Shown in pieces: positions 30,984-41,894 of a stretch of DNA of 64,000 bases. Both the position numbers and the translations under genes were made by a program. The stretch is from Cristatella mucedo. Its lineage: Eukaryota > Bryozoa > Phylactolaemata > Cristatellidae. Below the pieces are notes generated by a model, which worked only from the letters and a program-made list of their open reading frames with translations, did no database searches and was not told the DNA's origin. The stretch covers positions 6,795,001-6,859,000 of the forward strand of contig WPIO01000009.1 of NCBI GenBank assembly GCA_009760855.2, written 5' to 3'. Each line of letters starts with the position of its first letter. Positions within the stretch are counted from its first letter, which is position 1.

Positions 30984-31046
<63 letters not shown>
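30906..31046. repeat. CA / GC / GT compound microsatellite, unit B
   Basis: (CA)n, then a GCGCGC patch, then about 30 GT steps. It occupies the position of the 1661-1972 array in unit A. Confidence 0.95.
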
Positions 31047-31049
<3 letters not shown>

Positions 31050-31084
31050 TATCCGGCGGGCAGAAGCGAGCACTAGCCTTGCGA

Positions 31085-31615
31085 TAGATATGCATACATG
31101 TGAATGTAAGACATTTTTAATGCCAATATATAGATTAAGATACTATATAAATGAATGTAAACTGTCACAAGTAGCACGATTAGGTGACACTAATACTAAA
31201 ATTCAAGACAAAAGAACCTATTTAGTATTCAAGCCAAATCGCCAATTTTGAAGTGGTTGTTGCCACACAAGACAACAGTTCTCAAAGCCACCTCGTACAC
31301 GTATACGTATTGAGTACCACTCTTGCCTCGTGAGGCAGGTAGTTGCAACGCTGCATTCAAAGTGATGCTGCAAATATAAGCAACATGACTGGAGTTTAGG
31401 ACCTTCTCGCAGCCAAGCTTGCCGTTAAACCTCTGAATGGGCGATCCTAATCTCAACCTATAAAGGTCGCCGACTTCAGGCTTGAAATATTTTTCAGTTG
31501 AAACCGCTGCCAGCGGCCGGTTGGTGCTGTTAGACAGGTTTTCGCGCGTAGAAAGCGAGTGCTACAGCGAGCAGCGGCGATGCGGAATCGCAATCTCACT
31601 GGCCGAGCTGTGTAT
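31085..31615 (+). repeat. Duplicated intronic segment X, unit B copy
   Basis: Matches 7200-7540 plus 7670-7780 of unit A and 40380-41340 of unit C. Landmarks are TTGTTGCCAC(A)CAAGAC, GCAGCCAAGC and CGGAATCGCAATC...GGCCGAGCTGTG. Confidence 0.7.
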
Positions 31616-31639
31616 GCCAACCGATTAAATGTAATATAT

Positions 31640-31960
31640 CTCCGTCTTTAACCACACAAAAGGGAAAAAGATTTTTCCGGTTTTATGCATTAGCATTTTG
31701 TTTATAGTGCACTCGAAGCCTAAGTGGGCTTCATTACGCATTAGGTAGTCAAAAAACTTCATTTCGCTCAACTAAGAGAAAGAGAGAAGAGTCGCCGAGA
31801 CAGGAGAGCAGCTGAGGTAGTGAGTAACATGGAAGCAGCGTGGAAGTAGCAGCTCAAGACGGCTGGAAAGGATGTGCAATAGTCGGCAGCGGCAGAGTAG
31901 ATTTTGTTGCTTTGGAATTGTGGAAATGAGTTTCAAAGTCTACGACCTTCAAGGCAAGAA
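31640..31960 (-). mobile_element. L2-B LINE 3' end (minus strand)
   Basis: The words ATCTCCGTCTTTAACC, GAAGCCTAAGTGGGC, GGTAGTGAGTAACATGGAAG and ACGACCTTCAAGGC parallel 35085-35400. Confidence 0.75.
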
Positions 31961-32236
31961 CGTCTGTCGCCTGTCCATCTTGGAGCGCCGCTCTAGCTGA
32001 TACCTACGATTAATTAATTCCTTGTCACGCCGAGCGTCCCACCCGGGACTCGGTGCTAATCGGCGCGAGCGATAACGAGATGACTCGCTGGCAGCAGAGA
32101 CAGAGCGGACTAAGAGGACTGAGGTGGGGCGCGACGTCAAACGCGGTATGCACAACTTTCATCTCACGCAATGAAAAGTGGAGAGATGAAACATCGGTGG
32201 ACGAATTCCAGCAAGAAGTTCGCTCTACTTTTGCAG

Positions 32237-32485
32237 CCGAGACATCCGGGCCCAGCGGCAAGTTTTCGACGACATCGATAGCAGCAGTTCCCAACGTCAC
32301 CTTTGATGACGCGGCGACGCTGCAGTCGTCGGCCGGAGCGTCGCTGCTTAAGTGCAGCCTGGACTGCCTGCTTCAAAGCGACTGCGTCGGTTTCTACTTC
32401 CGCCGGGAGGCGGAAACGTGCCGCCTGCTGCGACGGCTCGCATTGTCGTCAAATAAAAACGACCTGTTCTACATGAAGCAAACGG
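32237..32485 (+). CDS. PAN/Apple-like exon, unit B (best-preserved copy)
   Basis: The exon is open over 249 bp between acceptor CTACTTTTGCAG and donor GTTCGT. Both ends are phase 1, so insertion or duplication would keep the frame. The encoded module has N-V-T-F-D-D-A-A-T-L (with an N-glycosylation sequon), K-C-S-L-D-C-L-L-Q-S-D-C-V-G-F-Y-F, T-C-R-L-L and S-S-N-K-N-D-L-F-Y-M-K. The C-x3-C-x5-C...C pattern and FYF core resemble PAN/Apple domains. It splices in phase to 32894. The domain identity is inferred from pattern, since no search was run. Confidence 0.6.
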
Positions 32486-32893
32486 GTTCGTTGTCATCCG
32501 CCGCCGCTGCCATTCACGCGCTTGCGTGTCTGTGTCCGCATGTTTCTCTCTCTATCCATTTTATCCTGGTATCTGTGCAACTTAAATCCACAGTAAAAAA
32601 TACACTTAAATTCAATTGACACTGCCGTGATTTTGATGCAACGAGAGTGCGTTCGCCCGGACGTTCAACACACCATACTCGCCTGGAGATCGCTAGCAGT
32701 GCGCGGGCTTGCGACAGTGCGCGCGTGCAGCATCATTCATAGCAAGCACCTGACACCTTTGGTCGCCTGAGAGCACGAGTCTGGCTGGGCGTGCTGACTA
32801 CGGTACGAGCGCCATTGTGAGGGCAATAGATGTTCTGCGTACTGGTCGGTTTGTCATCGCTCGCTGTTTAGTTAATTGTATAATTAATTACAG

Positions 32894-33241
32894 TCACTTC
32901 GGGCTATGAGACGGCGACAACGGTTCCGATGACAGTGACTCCGTCAACGACTCCGCGTACCGCGGCTGAACTGACAGCCACACCGCTGACCACAGCTGCC
33001 CTGACCACGGTACCGCTGACCACGGCTCCTCTGACCATGACTCCGCCGACCACGACTAAGCTGACCACAACTCCACTGACCAAAACTCCGCTGACCACAA
33101 CTCGCCTGACCACGACTTTGCAGCAGCCGCAGCCGCTGCAGGGCGGCGGAAGCGGAAGCGGCGGAAGCGGCGGCAGCAAAAACGACGGAAGCGGCGGAGA
33201 CGGCAGAAACGGCGGAGGCGGCGGCCCCACCCCAAGCAACG
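32894..33241 (+). CDS. Thr/Pro-rich exon, unit B, with Gly-rich end
   Basis: The acceptor is TAATTACAG (ends 32893), phase 1. The exon encodes about 14 five-residue units of the L-T-T-T-P type, then Q-Q-P-Q-P-L-Q and a Gly/Ser-rich linker. A GTTGAC at 33242 would be a weak phase-1 donor like the PAN exon's GTT donors; otherwise the frame stops at TGA 33244-33246. With the PAN exon it would form a lectin-like head on a glycosylated stalk. Confidence 0.5.
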
Positions 33242-33672
33242 GTTGACCCTTCAATACCTTTCTGGTGCGAACGCGAGCAGGCAGTCAGCGGCATTTTGCA
33301 CGCCCCCCAGAGCGGTCCACCACAGACCTCTGAGGATGCTCTAACAAGGCCTCGCTGTCCAGTCGAGTGTGCGTAACTGCCGCTGCACTCACACCGATCG
33401 GTAGGCCCGTGGTACTCTGCTGCGCGACCGCCGGGCGCCTGGCGGCGCATGAGGCACCAGAGACTGCCGCCGGGCGTGCATGCAAAGCGAAAAGAATTCA
33501 CACAAAGCTGAAAAAATTATTACACCAAAGCGGCGTGCATGCAAAGGGCGTTCACGCGAGACCGAAAACGCTAGCAGCATCCGCCCGCCGTTGCCCTCCT
33601 TAGCCATCACTGCACAAGGGGCCGCTGTTTCCGTTTAGCTGATCGGCTGGATGACTACGATTTGTGCGTCGG

Positions 33673-33850
33673 CTCGAGCCCAACTCAAGTTTCCAGTTTA
33701 TTCGACGGATCGCTTTGCCTGCACTTCCCCGTACAGATGCACCTATGTCAGAATGCAACCTTTATCTGTGAACCATCCACGGTTGGAAGATACCGAGCTT
33801 AAAAATCATGATGACAGCGTCCATCGACGACAATTTCTTTCAATCAGGCG
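33673..33850 (+). pseudogene. F5/8C-like domain second half, unit B, decayed
   Basis: Aligns with 45850-46071 through TACGATTTG(T/A)GCGTCGGCTCGAGCCC, then F-D-G-S-L-C and A-T-F-I-C-E-P-S-T-V-G-R-Y. The frame breaks directly after G-R-Y, so the copy is probably dead. Confidence 0.55.
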
Positions 33851-34540
33851 GAGATGACCGTCTACGGAGTTCCGCTGTAGCCGGTGCGACTGTCCGCCAG
33901 GCAACCGCCAGAGCAGACGAGGACGCTGCATGCGAGAGCACTTAACTGCCGCCAAACTTTGAAATGCCACGTGACGAGTCCCTTCAGCGTAGACCGGCCT
34001 CGCGAGGCGTCACCGATTTCCCAGACACGGCGCTGAGCGCGTGAATGGCCGCTGCTGACCAGTCAAAGTGGGCGCGACGCTCGAGCTCGCCGCGAAGGTA
34101 GTCATTCTTAATAGTTCGCCGATAAGCGAGCGAGACGCTACTTTGGCGCCGGTTTTTATCTAACCCAATTGTATAACAATCGTAGCAGTGCTGCTAGTCA
34201 AGACGAAGTCATTGTGCGTATTCTGGGAAGTTGATATGCTAAACGGCGATTATGCTCGTGTACCGATGTCTACCATATAAATGATCCTTATCATAGCGAG
34301 CAAATTTTTGTAACTGCCGTCAGTCTAACATGAATAAAATGAATTTGCCTGGCTCTGACTCCGTTTGATGCTCTCCAGAGTTCCAGTTTAGCCCTAAGCT
34401 TGATCTCAAGGAATCAGTAATTCTTCTAAGCTAACTCTGAATAAACAACACACGATGAGTGGATGTCCAGAAGTATTCTAGGACAACTCTTTCCAGACGA
34501 TACATCTAGAAAACGTTTCCTCCGTGGTGATTCATCCACT
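33851..34540. other. No gene recognised
   Basis: Unique DNA at the end of unit B, with no ORF of note. AT content rises after 34150. Confidence 0.4.
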
Positions 34541-35052
34541 CACTATTTATGCTGACAAGATGATAAACCAAACTGCTGCTCATAGGACACCCTAAGCTTG
34601 TGGCTGCACTAGAAGGCTCCACTCTTCAAATGGGTGATGCTGTTGTGCGACCATCACAGTCTGCTCTGAATATGAGTCTCGTCTTCGAAAGCTGTCTAAA
34701 TTTTAAAAGCTACTTAAAAAGACTGCTACTACAGCTAGCCACATAAGCCCAATCCCCATGTAGGATTAGGAGTTGTCTTCCACGGTGGCTAGCGAAACAC
34801 GTAACTAGCTCTTTAGTCCTGTCCTAGCTAGATTGTTGCAATTCTCTTTTGGCTGGGCTACCAAAAAACAAGTAGGAAACTGCAGCTGGCTATGAATATG
34901 GCTGCAAGGCTAGTATGCAAATCCCAGAATATTTTTTTTGACCACGTGTCTCCTTTGCTAAAAGATTTAGGGTGGCTGCCAATTAATCAACGGATACAAA
35001 GTTAAATTCTTACGCTGACCCGCAGACACGCCATGGCTAGTCTCCTCCGTAC
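34540..35052 (+). mobile_element. L2-B LINE fragment (plus strand)
   Basis: Frames with stops read A-R-L-V-C-K-S-Q-like and L-G-W-L-P-I-N-Q-R-I words. The DNA aligns with the reverse of 35560-35930. It ends at the (TATG)n array. Confidence 0.7.
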
Positions 35053-35087
35053 CTATGTATGTATGTATGTATGTATGTATGTATGTA
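35053..35087. repeat. (TATG)n microsatellite
   Basis: Eight or nine TATG steps lie between two L2-B copies in opposite orientation. Confidence 0.95.
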
Positions 35088-36690
35088 TCTCCGTCTGTAA
35101 CTCCACAGAGTCATAAAGACTATGTGGATGCTACGCAGTAGAGTTTTGTGTAGCCCACTCACAGCCTAAGCGGCTTTCGGTACGCATTCGGTAGCCTACA
35201 GACTTCGTTTCACGCAACAAAGAGAAAGTGGGAAGCATAGCAGAGTCAGGAGAGCAGTTGAGGTAGTGAGTAGCATGGAAGTAGCAGCTCATGATCGCTG
35301 AAAAGGATGAGCCATAGTCGGCAGCAGAAGAATAGTTGTCGTTGCGTAAGAGTTGTGGAAGCGAGTTCCACAGTCTAGGACCTGCAGAGCTCAAGCTTCT
35401 GTCGCCAACGGTATTTAAGCGGAGGAACAAAACAGCTAATTTATTATCAATACAGGACCTGAGGGAACGAGGATACTGAAACTGGTGCGATAGTACAGCT
35501 AGGTGTGGAGGAGCCAAGCCGTGTCAGGCCTTATGGGTCAGCCTAAAAACTTTGCTCTGTATACCTTGATCAACGGCAGCCATCTTAGCTCATTTAGCAA
35601 AGAATACACTTGGTCAAACCTCTGGGATTTGAAAACTAGCCTTGCAGCCATATTCGCAGCCAGCTGCAGTGGCTGAGTTGCTTTATTTAGTAGCCCAGCC
35701 AAAAGGGAACTACAATAATCAAGCCGAGATAGAACTAAGGAGCTAGTTAAATTTTTTGCAAGCCACTGTGGAAGACAGCTCCTAATCTTGGATAGGGATC
35801 GGACGTGATGGCTAGCTGTAGAAGCAGTCTTCTGAATAAAGCTTTTAAAATTGAGGCAGCTGTCGAAAACGACAACTAAATTTTGAGCACATGGATATGG
35901 TCGCACAACAGCATCACCTATTAGAAACAAAGCCTTTTAATCTAGCCACACGCTTAGGATGTCCTCTGACCAGCAGTTCGGTTTTATCGTCATTTAGTTT
36001 GAAGAAGTTTTCCGACATCCAACATCGAATTTCGGCAAGGCAAGCATTCAGTTTATCAGTTGATGCAGGAGATTCTGACCTTTTGAAGGACAAATACAGC
36101 TGAGTATCGTCAGCATAAAAGTGATATCCTATTCCATGGGGCTTAATCACTTTTCACAGAGGTTGAGTATAAATGGTGAACAGCAAGGGACCGAGGACGG
36201 ATCCTTGAGGGACTCTACAAGTGACCCGTCTCGTGTGTGAGACCTGACCCCCACGCGACACGGATTGAACAAGATCAGATAGGCATGATTTAAACCACAC
36301 CAGTGCTTCGTCTTCCAGAGCGATGGTTGTTCTCAATCGTTCAAGTAGAACATCGTGATCGATGGTGTCGAAGGCAGCTGACAGATAAAGCAGAGCTAGG
36401 CAGTGACATTCCCATCATCTTTGTCATGTAGAATGCCATTGTTAACACGAAGGAGAGCAGTTTCAGTCAAGTGCTGCCTCTTGAACCCTGATTGAAATGT
36501 TTCTGACAGTTCATTATTTTCAACATACTTAACCAGCTGCTTAGCAGCAATTTTTTCAAGAATCTTTGACAAGAAAGGAAGAAGGGAAACTGGGCGATAG
36601 TTTGCTAGGACCTCTGTATCTAGTCCAGGCTTTTTTAAGTATGGGTCTTGCGATTGCCGATTTGAAGGACTGGTGACTACCCCTTTTCCA
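35088..36690 (-). mobile_element. L2-B LINE, longest copy (minus strand)
   Basis: From right to left on the minus strand: an R-P-V-S-L-L-P-F-L-S-K-I-L-E-K block (about 36590), a W-F-K-S-C-L-S-D block, [13 protein letters not shown] (about 36210), Y-H-F-Y-A-D-D-T-Q-L-Y-L (about 36110) and L-K-L-N-D-D-K-T-E-L-L. The later C-terminal part is around 35540-35930 and the 3' UTR around 35090-35400. It is related to L2-A but clearly distinct in sequence and tail. It has stops, and no endonuclease domain was seen. Confidence 0.88.
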
Positions 36691-36989
36691 AAAGAAGCAT
36701 TACAAATCTAGGTCATGACAGGGCTAAGTTATTCTGCCAGTGAAGAATACAGAGATGATGGGTCTTCAGGAGACGATCTCTTTTTGCTTGACCTTATTAA
36801 GGTAGCCATATCGCATGCAGAAACATCGGGAAGTCTTTTAATTAAAGTCACAGGTTGTGATACCGGAAGTGCTTTAGTCGGAGGGGGCTTTATAGAGGCA
36901 TGAATGTGCACAATTTTTCAGTAAAGAAGGTAGAAAACTTTTCGGCCGAGCCGTCAATATCTGGGGAGTCAGACCTCTCAGCATTGGCC

Positions 36990-37440
36990 AGTAAATGGTT
37001 TACTGTCTTATAAATCTGTTACAAGCTGAACGTCTGCACCAGTTTCAGCTTCCCCGTACCATCGGATCCTATATGGACAATAAATTAGCTGTTCTATTCC
37101 TCTGCTCAAAGAACGTTGGCAACAGAAGCTTTTGTTCTGCAGTCCTAGGCTGTAGAACTCATTTCCGCGATTCTTACGCAACTACTCTCCAGCTGATGAC
37201 TAAGGCATATAATTTCCTGCCATCATGAGTTGCTACTTCCACGTTACTCAGTACATCAACTGCTTTCCCGATTCAGCTATGCATCTCATTTTCTCCATGT
37301 TGCTAGAGATGAAGTCTGCTGGCTGCCAAATGCATATCGAAAGCCGCTTAGGCTGTGAGTTCGCTGTGCAAAACTCTGCTGCGTAACACCCACATAGTCT
37401 TTGTGGCTTTGTGGAGTTAAAGACGGAGATACGCTGCATT
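36990..37440 (+). mobile_element. L2-B LINE 3' end (plus strand)
   Basis: CAGTTTCAGCTTCCCCGTAC, ATAAATTAGCTGTTCTATTCCTC and the 3' UTR words CCGCTTAGGCTGTGAG and GACGGAGATACGCTGCATTA match the reverse of 35090-35500. Confidence 0.78.
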
Positions 37441-37859
37441 ACGTGTGACTCGCTGGTCGCCGGTACATTTGGGGGGTAGAAGCAGCTCGCTTTTCATACT
37501 AACGGTTGCTTCAGCGCCCATCGATCAGACGAAGCGGAAGACAGAATTTGGCTCGGCGTTCAACCGATCAAACCGGAAGTGTTGCGAGAAATCGAAAAGT
37601 TCGCATAGGTGATGCTGACTTCGCGGAGCAAGTTTCGATGTGGCTGTGGGTGATTGCACTCGAACCGGCAGATTGTATCCTACGCAGAATCTGGCGACGA
37701 ATAGTGTCTTTGATCAGTCAAATATACGCAATACCCAGTTTAACGGTAAATATTTGCCGCCAGTTGACTGTTTAGTCGTCAATTAATGTTCAAGTAAATA
37801 CATTAACCTCTGGGTAAACCTTATGACGCGAATTAAATATCTTAGCCTTAGAATATTAA
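37441..37859. other. No gene recognised
   Basis: Unique sequence before the D2 block. An 89-codon frame at 37506-37775 has no recognisable domain. Confidence 0.4.
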
Positions 37860-38930
37860 CTTGAAAAATAGCTGAGAGCGCGTATACCGAGATGGTACCG
37901 TTGTGCTATCCTGCATATGAGGTCAAACGCTAAGCGAATAACCAAACGTTCGTGGCGACTGCCACGGCAACAGGCAGCGTCTGTGCTGTAATGACAGGTG
38001 GCTCTCGAGCGGTCACGACGCGAGCCACCTGTCACATTTCAGCGGTCTCTGATAGGCTGCCACAGCCAAGCAACTTCGGCTAAAGCTGAGCCATATTTAC
38101 TAATGGGTTGCTTATATGAATGAGGTAATGAATAGCGAGAAATGACGGAGAGAGTGGGAGACGTTTCTTTAAGAAACTCAATTTGCCCATTGAGGGCGAT
38201 CGATGCGCATGCGACGTGCACTCGCCGGATTCGGGTAACAGCAGTGACAGCCGTCGTTCAAATGGGTTCAAATGGGAAAATATAGGACCCGACTTCAAAG
38301 ACCGTCACCTGGCAGCCATTGTCCGCTACTAAAAGCGACCCTCGTCGGCCGCTCCTCCCCGCTAGAGGCGCTCGAGGTGCGGCCGGTCGATGCAACTTTG
38401 GGCGCGTGAGTTTGACTCTGTTCTCTCGCCTTTCTTCCGTCGGATGTCGCCGCTTGGTGCGCGCTTGGCCGAGGCGGCGGAGCGGTCGCAATCGCTCCGC
38501 CTGGCTGCCCCCGATCTTAACCTCCACAGTCGCCAGCGCAGCGCTGGCCGCGAGTCGCTCCTCCAGCAGCCGCTGCTCCCAAGCGAGCGAGCGAGTCGTC
38601 GGAGCGGCGGAAGCGAGGCCGCTGCCACTCGCGAGGCCGCGGCCTCCTGCGCCTCGGCTTGACCGCGTCGGCGGCACAGTGGCGTCTGCGTCCGCGGCAG
38701 CATCGCTGCTGCTGCTTCTTCTCAGTTTTGGTAAGTTCGAAAAGCTGCGGCGGCAGCAGCGGTTGCTCACAGCACATGCTGGCATTTTCCAGCTTGCGTT
38801 GTCGTAGACGTCGTGCTGTCCATCGTCGTTCACTTACTTGCCGCTAGCTAAGAGGTCAAATAGATAAAGGAAAGGATCGTTGAAATTATTTTTGCCGATG
38901 ACGGCCGTGTGTGGGGGGCGGGGTAGCTGA
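37860..38930 (+). repeat. Segmental duplication D2 (paired with 14110-15480)
   Basis: Collinear with D1 but without the long GA arrays. It includes the GC-rich first-exon region, with hydrophobic T-V-A-S-A-S-A-A-A-S-L-L-L-L-L-L-S-F and donor GTAAGT at 38731-38736 (phase 1). Compared with D1, an extra GCGA near 38583 puts the ATG at 38444 out of frame with the hydrophobic segment, so this first exon is probably broken. Confidence 0.75.
38444..38730 (+). pseudogene. First-exon copy of unit C, frameshifted
   Basis: Homologue of 15028-15307. The N-terminal part (M-S-P-L-G-A-R-L-A-E-A-A-E-R-S) is kept, but indels shift the frame before the hydrophobic run. The splice donor is intact. It would feed the PAN exon at 42695. 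Confidence 0.4.
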
Positions 38931-38969
38931 CAAACGTTTCATGGGGCGCTAATAAAGCAGTATACTCCT

Positions 38970-39020
38970 AATACACACACACGCACGCACGCGCGCGCGC
39001 GCGCACGCACGCACGCATAC
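38970..39020. repeat. CA/CG alternating microsatellite
   Basis: A purine-pyrimidine alternating tract with CACACG, GCGCGCGC and CGCACGCA words, of a kind able to form Z-DNA. Confidence 0.9.
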
Positions 39021-39059
39021 ATATATTGAATCTATATATAAGGGTTTATTGAATATTGT

Positions 39060-39185
39060 AAAATGAGCTGGTGCATTAACTGAAGATTCACGGCCCTGCC
39101 GGGGTTGCGGGTGCTATCCGGGCCTCCCGGTTCAGGAAAGGGGACCGCACGGCTTCCGAACAATTGAAAATGGCGTCCGAGACGC
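39060..39185 (-). mobile_element. REL-LINE 3'-end fragment (minus strand)
   Basis: In reverse it reads GGAAGCCGTGCGGTCCCC then CTGAACCGGGAGGCCC, matching 7012-7075. Confidence 0.65.
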
Positions 39186-39194
39186 ACAACCGCC

Positions 39195-39640
39195 GCAATT
39201 TACCGGCATCGCACCGCTCGCTTTTCGGAATCTAACCGTCTACCTATGCCTGGTACAAACCTCAAATTCCTTGGAAACCATGCATTTAGTTCATATGCTC
39301 CCAAAGCACGGAGCTCAATCCCAATTTCCGTCGCGATATCTCCTGACTTGATCAGGTTTAAAAAAAATTAAAAACGCACCTATTTATCACGGCATTTAGT
39401 GAGTCCCTGTGATTCGTTCTTTCTGTGCTTATGCGTGCTGACACTGTTGCGTGCTGCCACTAACCACACTAGTATGCTGACCCTGTGCATATCACCGATA
39501 ATCATGTTATTCATGTTGTTTATCCATCATGATATCATTCACCATTCAATCGCGTTTATTTTGCAGCCAAATACAGTGCCTAGAATAAGAGCGAGTTCTA
39601 TGAGGGCGCTTAATCAAGTGTATTATTATTATTATTAATG
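39195..39640 (+). mobile_element. L2-A LINE 3' fragment
   Basis: GCATCGCACCGCTCGCTTTTCGGAATC, TTTAGTGAGTCCCTGTGATTC and the CCTAGAATAAGAGCGAGTTC tail with (ATT)n at 39622-39638 match L2-A. Coding is frameshifted. Confidence 0.82.
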
Positions 39641-39644
39641 CCGT

Positions 39645-40080
39645 CCGTTCCGCGCGCAAAAATGCCGAGGTCTTCCAGGCAGGCTTCATTATCTGGCCAC
39701 CACGTGCCCAGAAGGGCCTCGCCACTGCTGTCCGGGAGTCGGAGGTCAGGAGAAACCGGGCTATGGCCCCATACTTGTTAACCTTTTCCCGGGCTATCAT
39801 CACCGAGGCGCGCTCGTTACCGTCAAACAGCACCGCCACATCGACGACGACGACGGCGTCAATAACCTTGTCGATAACCACGTCCAGCTTGAGAACCGGA
39901 TCACTCGTGAGCGGGAAGGCGCAGACCGGAAAGAGTTTGGAGCGGTGGTCGTATAAATATACTAATTTAAGCAAGAAAGTCCGTTGCACAACAAGATGGC
40001 GCGCTTGCTTCACTGGGCAATATGGCAAAAATTCCGTCAAGATGGTGCAGCGTTTTCTTCCCAGACGGAACTACTGTGAC
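39645..40080 (-). mobile_element. REL-LINE endonuclease-domain fragment (minus strand)
   Basis: The minus-strand frame reads L-K-L-D-V-V-I-D-K, V-V-V-V-D-V-A-V-L-F, then I-A-R-E-K-V-N-K-Y and P-F-W-A-R-G-G. The D...V-D-V...K-V-x-K-Y pattern is the PD-(D/E)xK-like endonuclease of R2/NeSL-type LINEs, equivalent to 2380-2447 plus 6786-6960. Confidence 0.65.
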
Positions 40081-40139
40081 TCAGCAATTACAGTCCACAG
40101 GCAGTAAGCTGCTCGTACGTTTATAAGTACACAGCTTTA

Positions 40140-40289
40140 GGTATGCGTGTCTTAGTAAAACATACCATATACTATTCTCGACTTATGAAAATTAGACTTA
40201 CGACATGTTTTCCGGTCCCTATCTATCTCGTGTCAGGGTCTGACTGTACACACACATACATGTGCGCGCACGCACGCACACACACAGAA

Positions 40290-40323
<34 letters not shown>

Positions 40324-40345
40324 GTGTATGGGGGTGTGTCTGTGC
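40140..40345 (+). repeat. Duplicated segment and CA/TA microsatellite, unit C
   Basis: TTCTCGACTTATGAAAATTAGACTTACGAC and GTTTTCCGGTCCCTATCT match 1575-1640 and 30845-30900. A CA/CGCA array and (TA)n at 40290-40316 follow, as in units A and B. Confidence 0.75.
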
Positions 40346-40359
40346 GTGTACGTATATGT

Positions 40360-40640
40360 GTATGTTTATGAACCGTCTCAAGTAGCATGATTTAGACACG
40401 AGAAACGAAGTAAAACAAAATCTACTTTGTATTAAATCAAAATCGCAAGCTTAGATGTGGTTGTTGTCAGGCAGGACGACGGTCCACAAACCTCCTCGTA
40501 CAGGTAACTATTGCATAGCGGTTGCGCCTCGCGGGGTACGCGAGGAATTAAAGTTACGCTGGAATGTTAAGCAATCTGCCAGCAGATTAAGAGTTCCTCA
40601 CAGCCTAGAGGACCGTCAGAAAGCGGAGGGCACGATCGCA
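40360..40640 (+). repeat. Duplicated intronic segment X, unit C first copy
   Basis: ACCGTCTCAAGTAG, GGTTGTTGTCAGGCAGGAC, GCAGATTAAGAGTTCCTCACAGCC and CAGTCTCAACC match 7225-7535. Confidence 0.7.
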
Positions 40641-40649
40641 GTCTCAACC

Positions 40650-40770
40650 ATGATTTTACTTACCATTTAATTGCATTTCCCTTTGCAGCAAATGTAAAGC
40701 GCCTAGAAAGAGATTAAGTTCTCTGAGGGCGCTTTATCAAGTAAATTATTATTATTATTATTATTATTAT
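40650..40770 (+). mobile_element. L2-A LINE 3' tail inserted in segment X
   Basis: A short copy, ATGATTTTACTTACCATTTAATTGC through GCGCCTAGAAAGAGATTAAG to (TTA)n. The flanking CAACC / AACC and the uninterrupted X copies in units A and B mark a clean insertion with a short target duplication. Confidence 0.85.
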
Positions 40771-40774
40771 AACC

Positions 40775-41345
40775 TACACAGCACGCAGACTTCAGGCTTG
40801 AAATGAGTTTAATCTAAAACTGCGATGCGAGGCCGGTCTGTGCCGCTCGACTGGATACACGATTTAGCGTACCTTGACTTAGTGACACTACTGCTGTGAC
40901 CGAAGCCAAAGGAAGCCCATTTAATATTAAATCGAAATCGCAAGCTTATAGATGTGGTTCTTGCCATGCAAGACGAAGTCCATAAAGCCTCCTTGTAAAA
41001 AATATGTACGGCGTACCGCTCGCGCCTTGTGGGGCGCGTGACTGCATCGACGGATTCAAAGCGACACTGCAAATTTAAACAATCTTCAAGCAGGTTAAGT
41101 GCTTCTCCCAGCCTAGCCAGCCGTCAAACCACGGAGGGCGCGATCCTAATCTCAACCTATAAAGCCCGAAGACTTCCGGCTGGACAGCTGAAACCGTTGT
41201 CGGTCGGTCGGTCGGTACTGTTTGACTGGATGCGGGGGGGGGGCGGGGGCAAGAGAAGAGAGCGTAACAGCGAGCGCCGGCGGTGGCGTCAAGGAATCGC
41301 AATCGCGCGGGCCGAGCTGTGTAATGTTTTGTAATGCAATTTATC
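40775..41345 (+). repeat. Segment X, unit C continuation and second copy
   Basis: CCTACACAGCACGCAGACTTCAGGC continues the first copy. From 40880 the GTGACACTACTGCT...GTGGTTCTTGCCATGCAAGAC order begins again and runs to GGCCGAGCTGTGTAATG, so X is duplicated locally in unit C. Confidence 0.65.
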
Positions 41346-41880
41346 TCCGTCTGTATTTACAAAAAGCCACAATGATTATTCAGGTGTTACGCAGGAGAGT
41401 TTTTATAGAGCACTCACAGCCTAGGCGGCTTTTGGTACGCATTTGGTAGCCCACAGACTTCATTCATCTCACTCAAGAGAGATAAAGTGAAAAGAATTGC
41501 TGAGTAGTGACGCGGTTGAGGTAGCAAGTAGCATGGAAGTAGTGGCTCACGACGGCCGGAAAGGATGTGCCACAGTCGGCAACAGGAGAGCAGCATCATT
41601 ACGTAAGCTTTGCTACACTGAATTCTTGCCTAGCAGACATCCGGGATCGAATTTCTGCATGGCAAGCTCAGCTTCGCAGTCATTGCAGCTGACTCCGAAG
41701 ATTTAAATGAAAAATACAGCTTACTGCTTACTCCATGGGCCGAGTCACTTTCCCAGAGGATGAGTGTAAATGGAGAACTGCAAAGGACCGAGGACGGACC
41801 CTTGTGGGACTCCACAGGTGGTTGGACTGGTAGATGGAACCCGACCCCTACACGATACGGATTGAACACGATCCCTTGAC
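41345..41880 (-). mobile_element. L2-B LINE 3' end and RT remnant (minus strand)
   Basis: 41345-41600 matches the L2-B 3' UTR (CTCACAGCCTAGGCGGCTT, GGTAGCCCACAGACTTC). 41640-41880 carries minus-strand words of the Y-A-D-D region (F-S-F-K-S-S-E-S-A). The middle of the element is deleted. Confidence 0.72.
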
Positions 41881-41894
41881 TTGATAATAACAAA

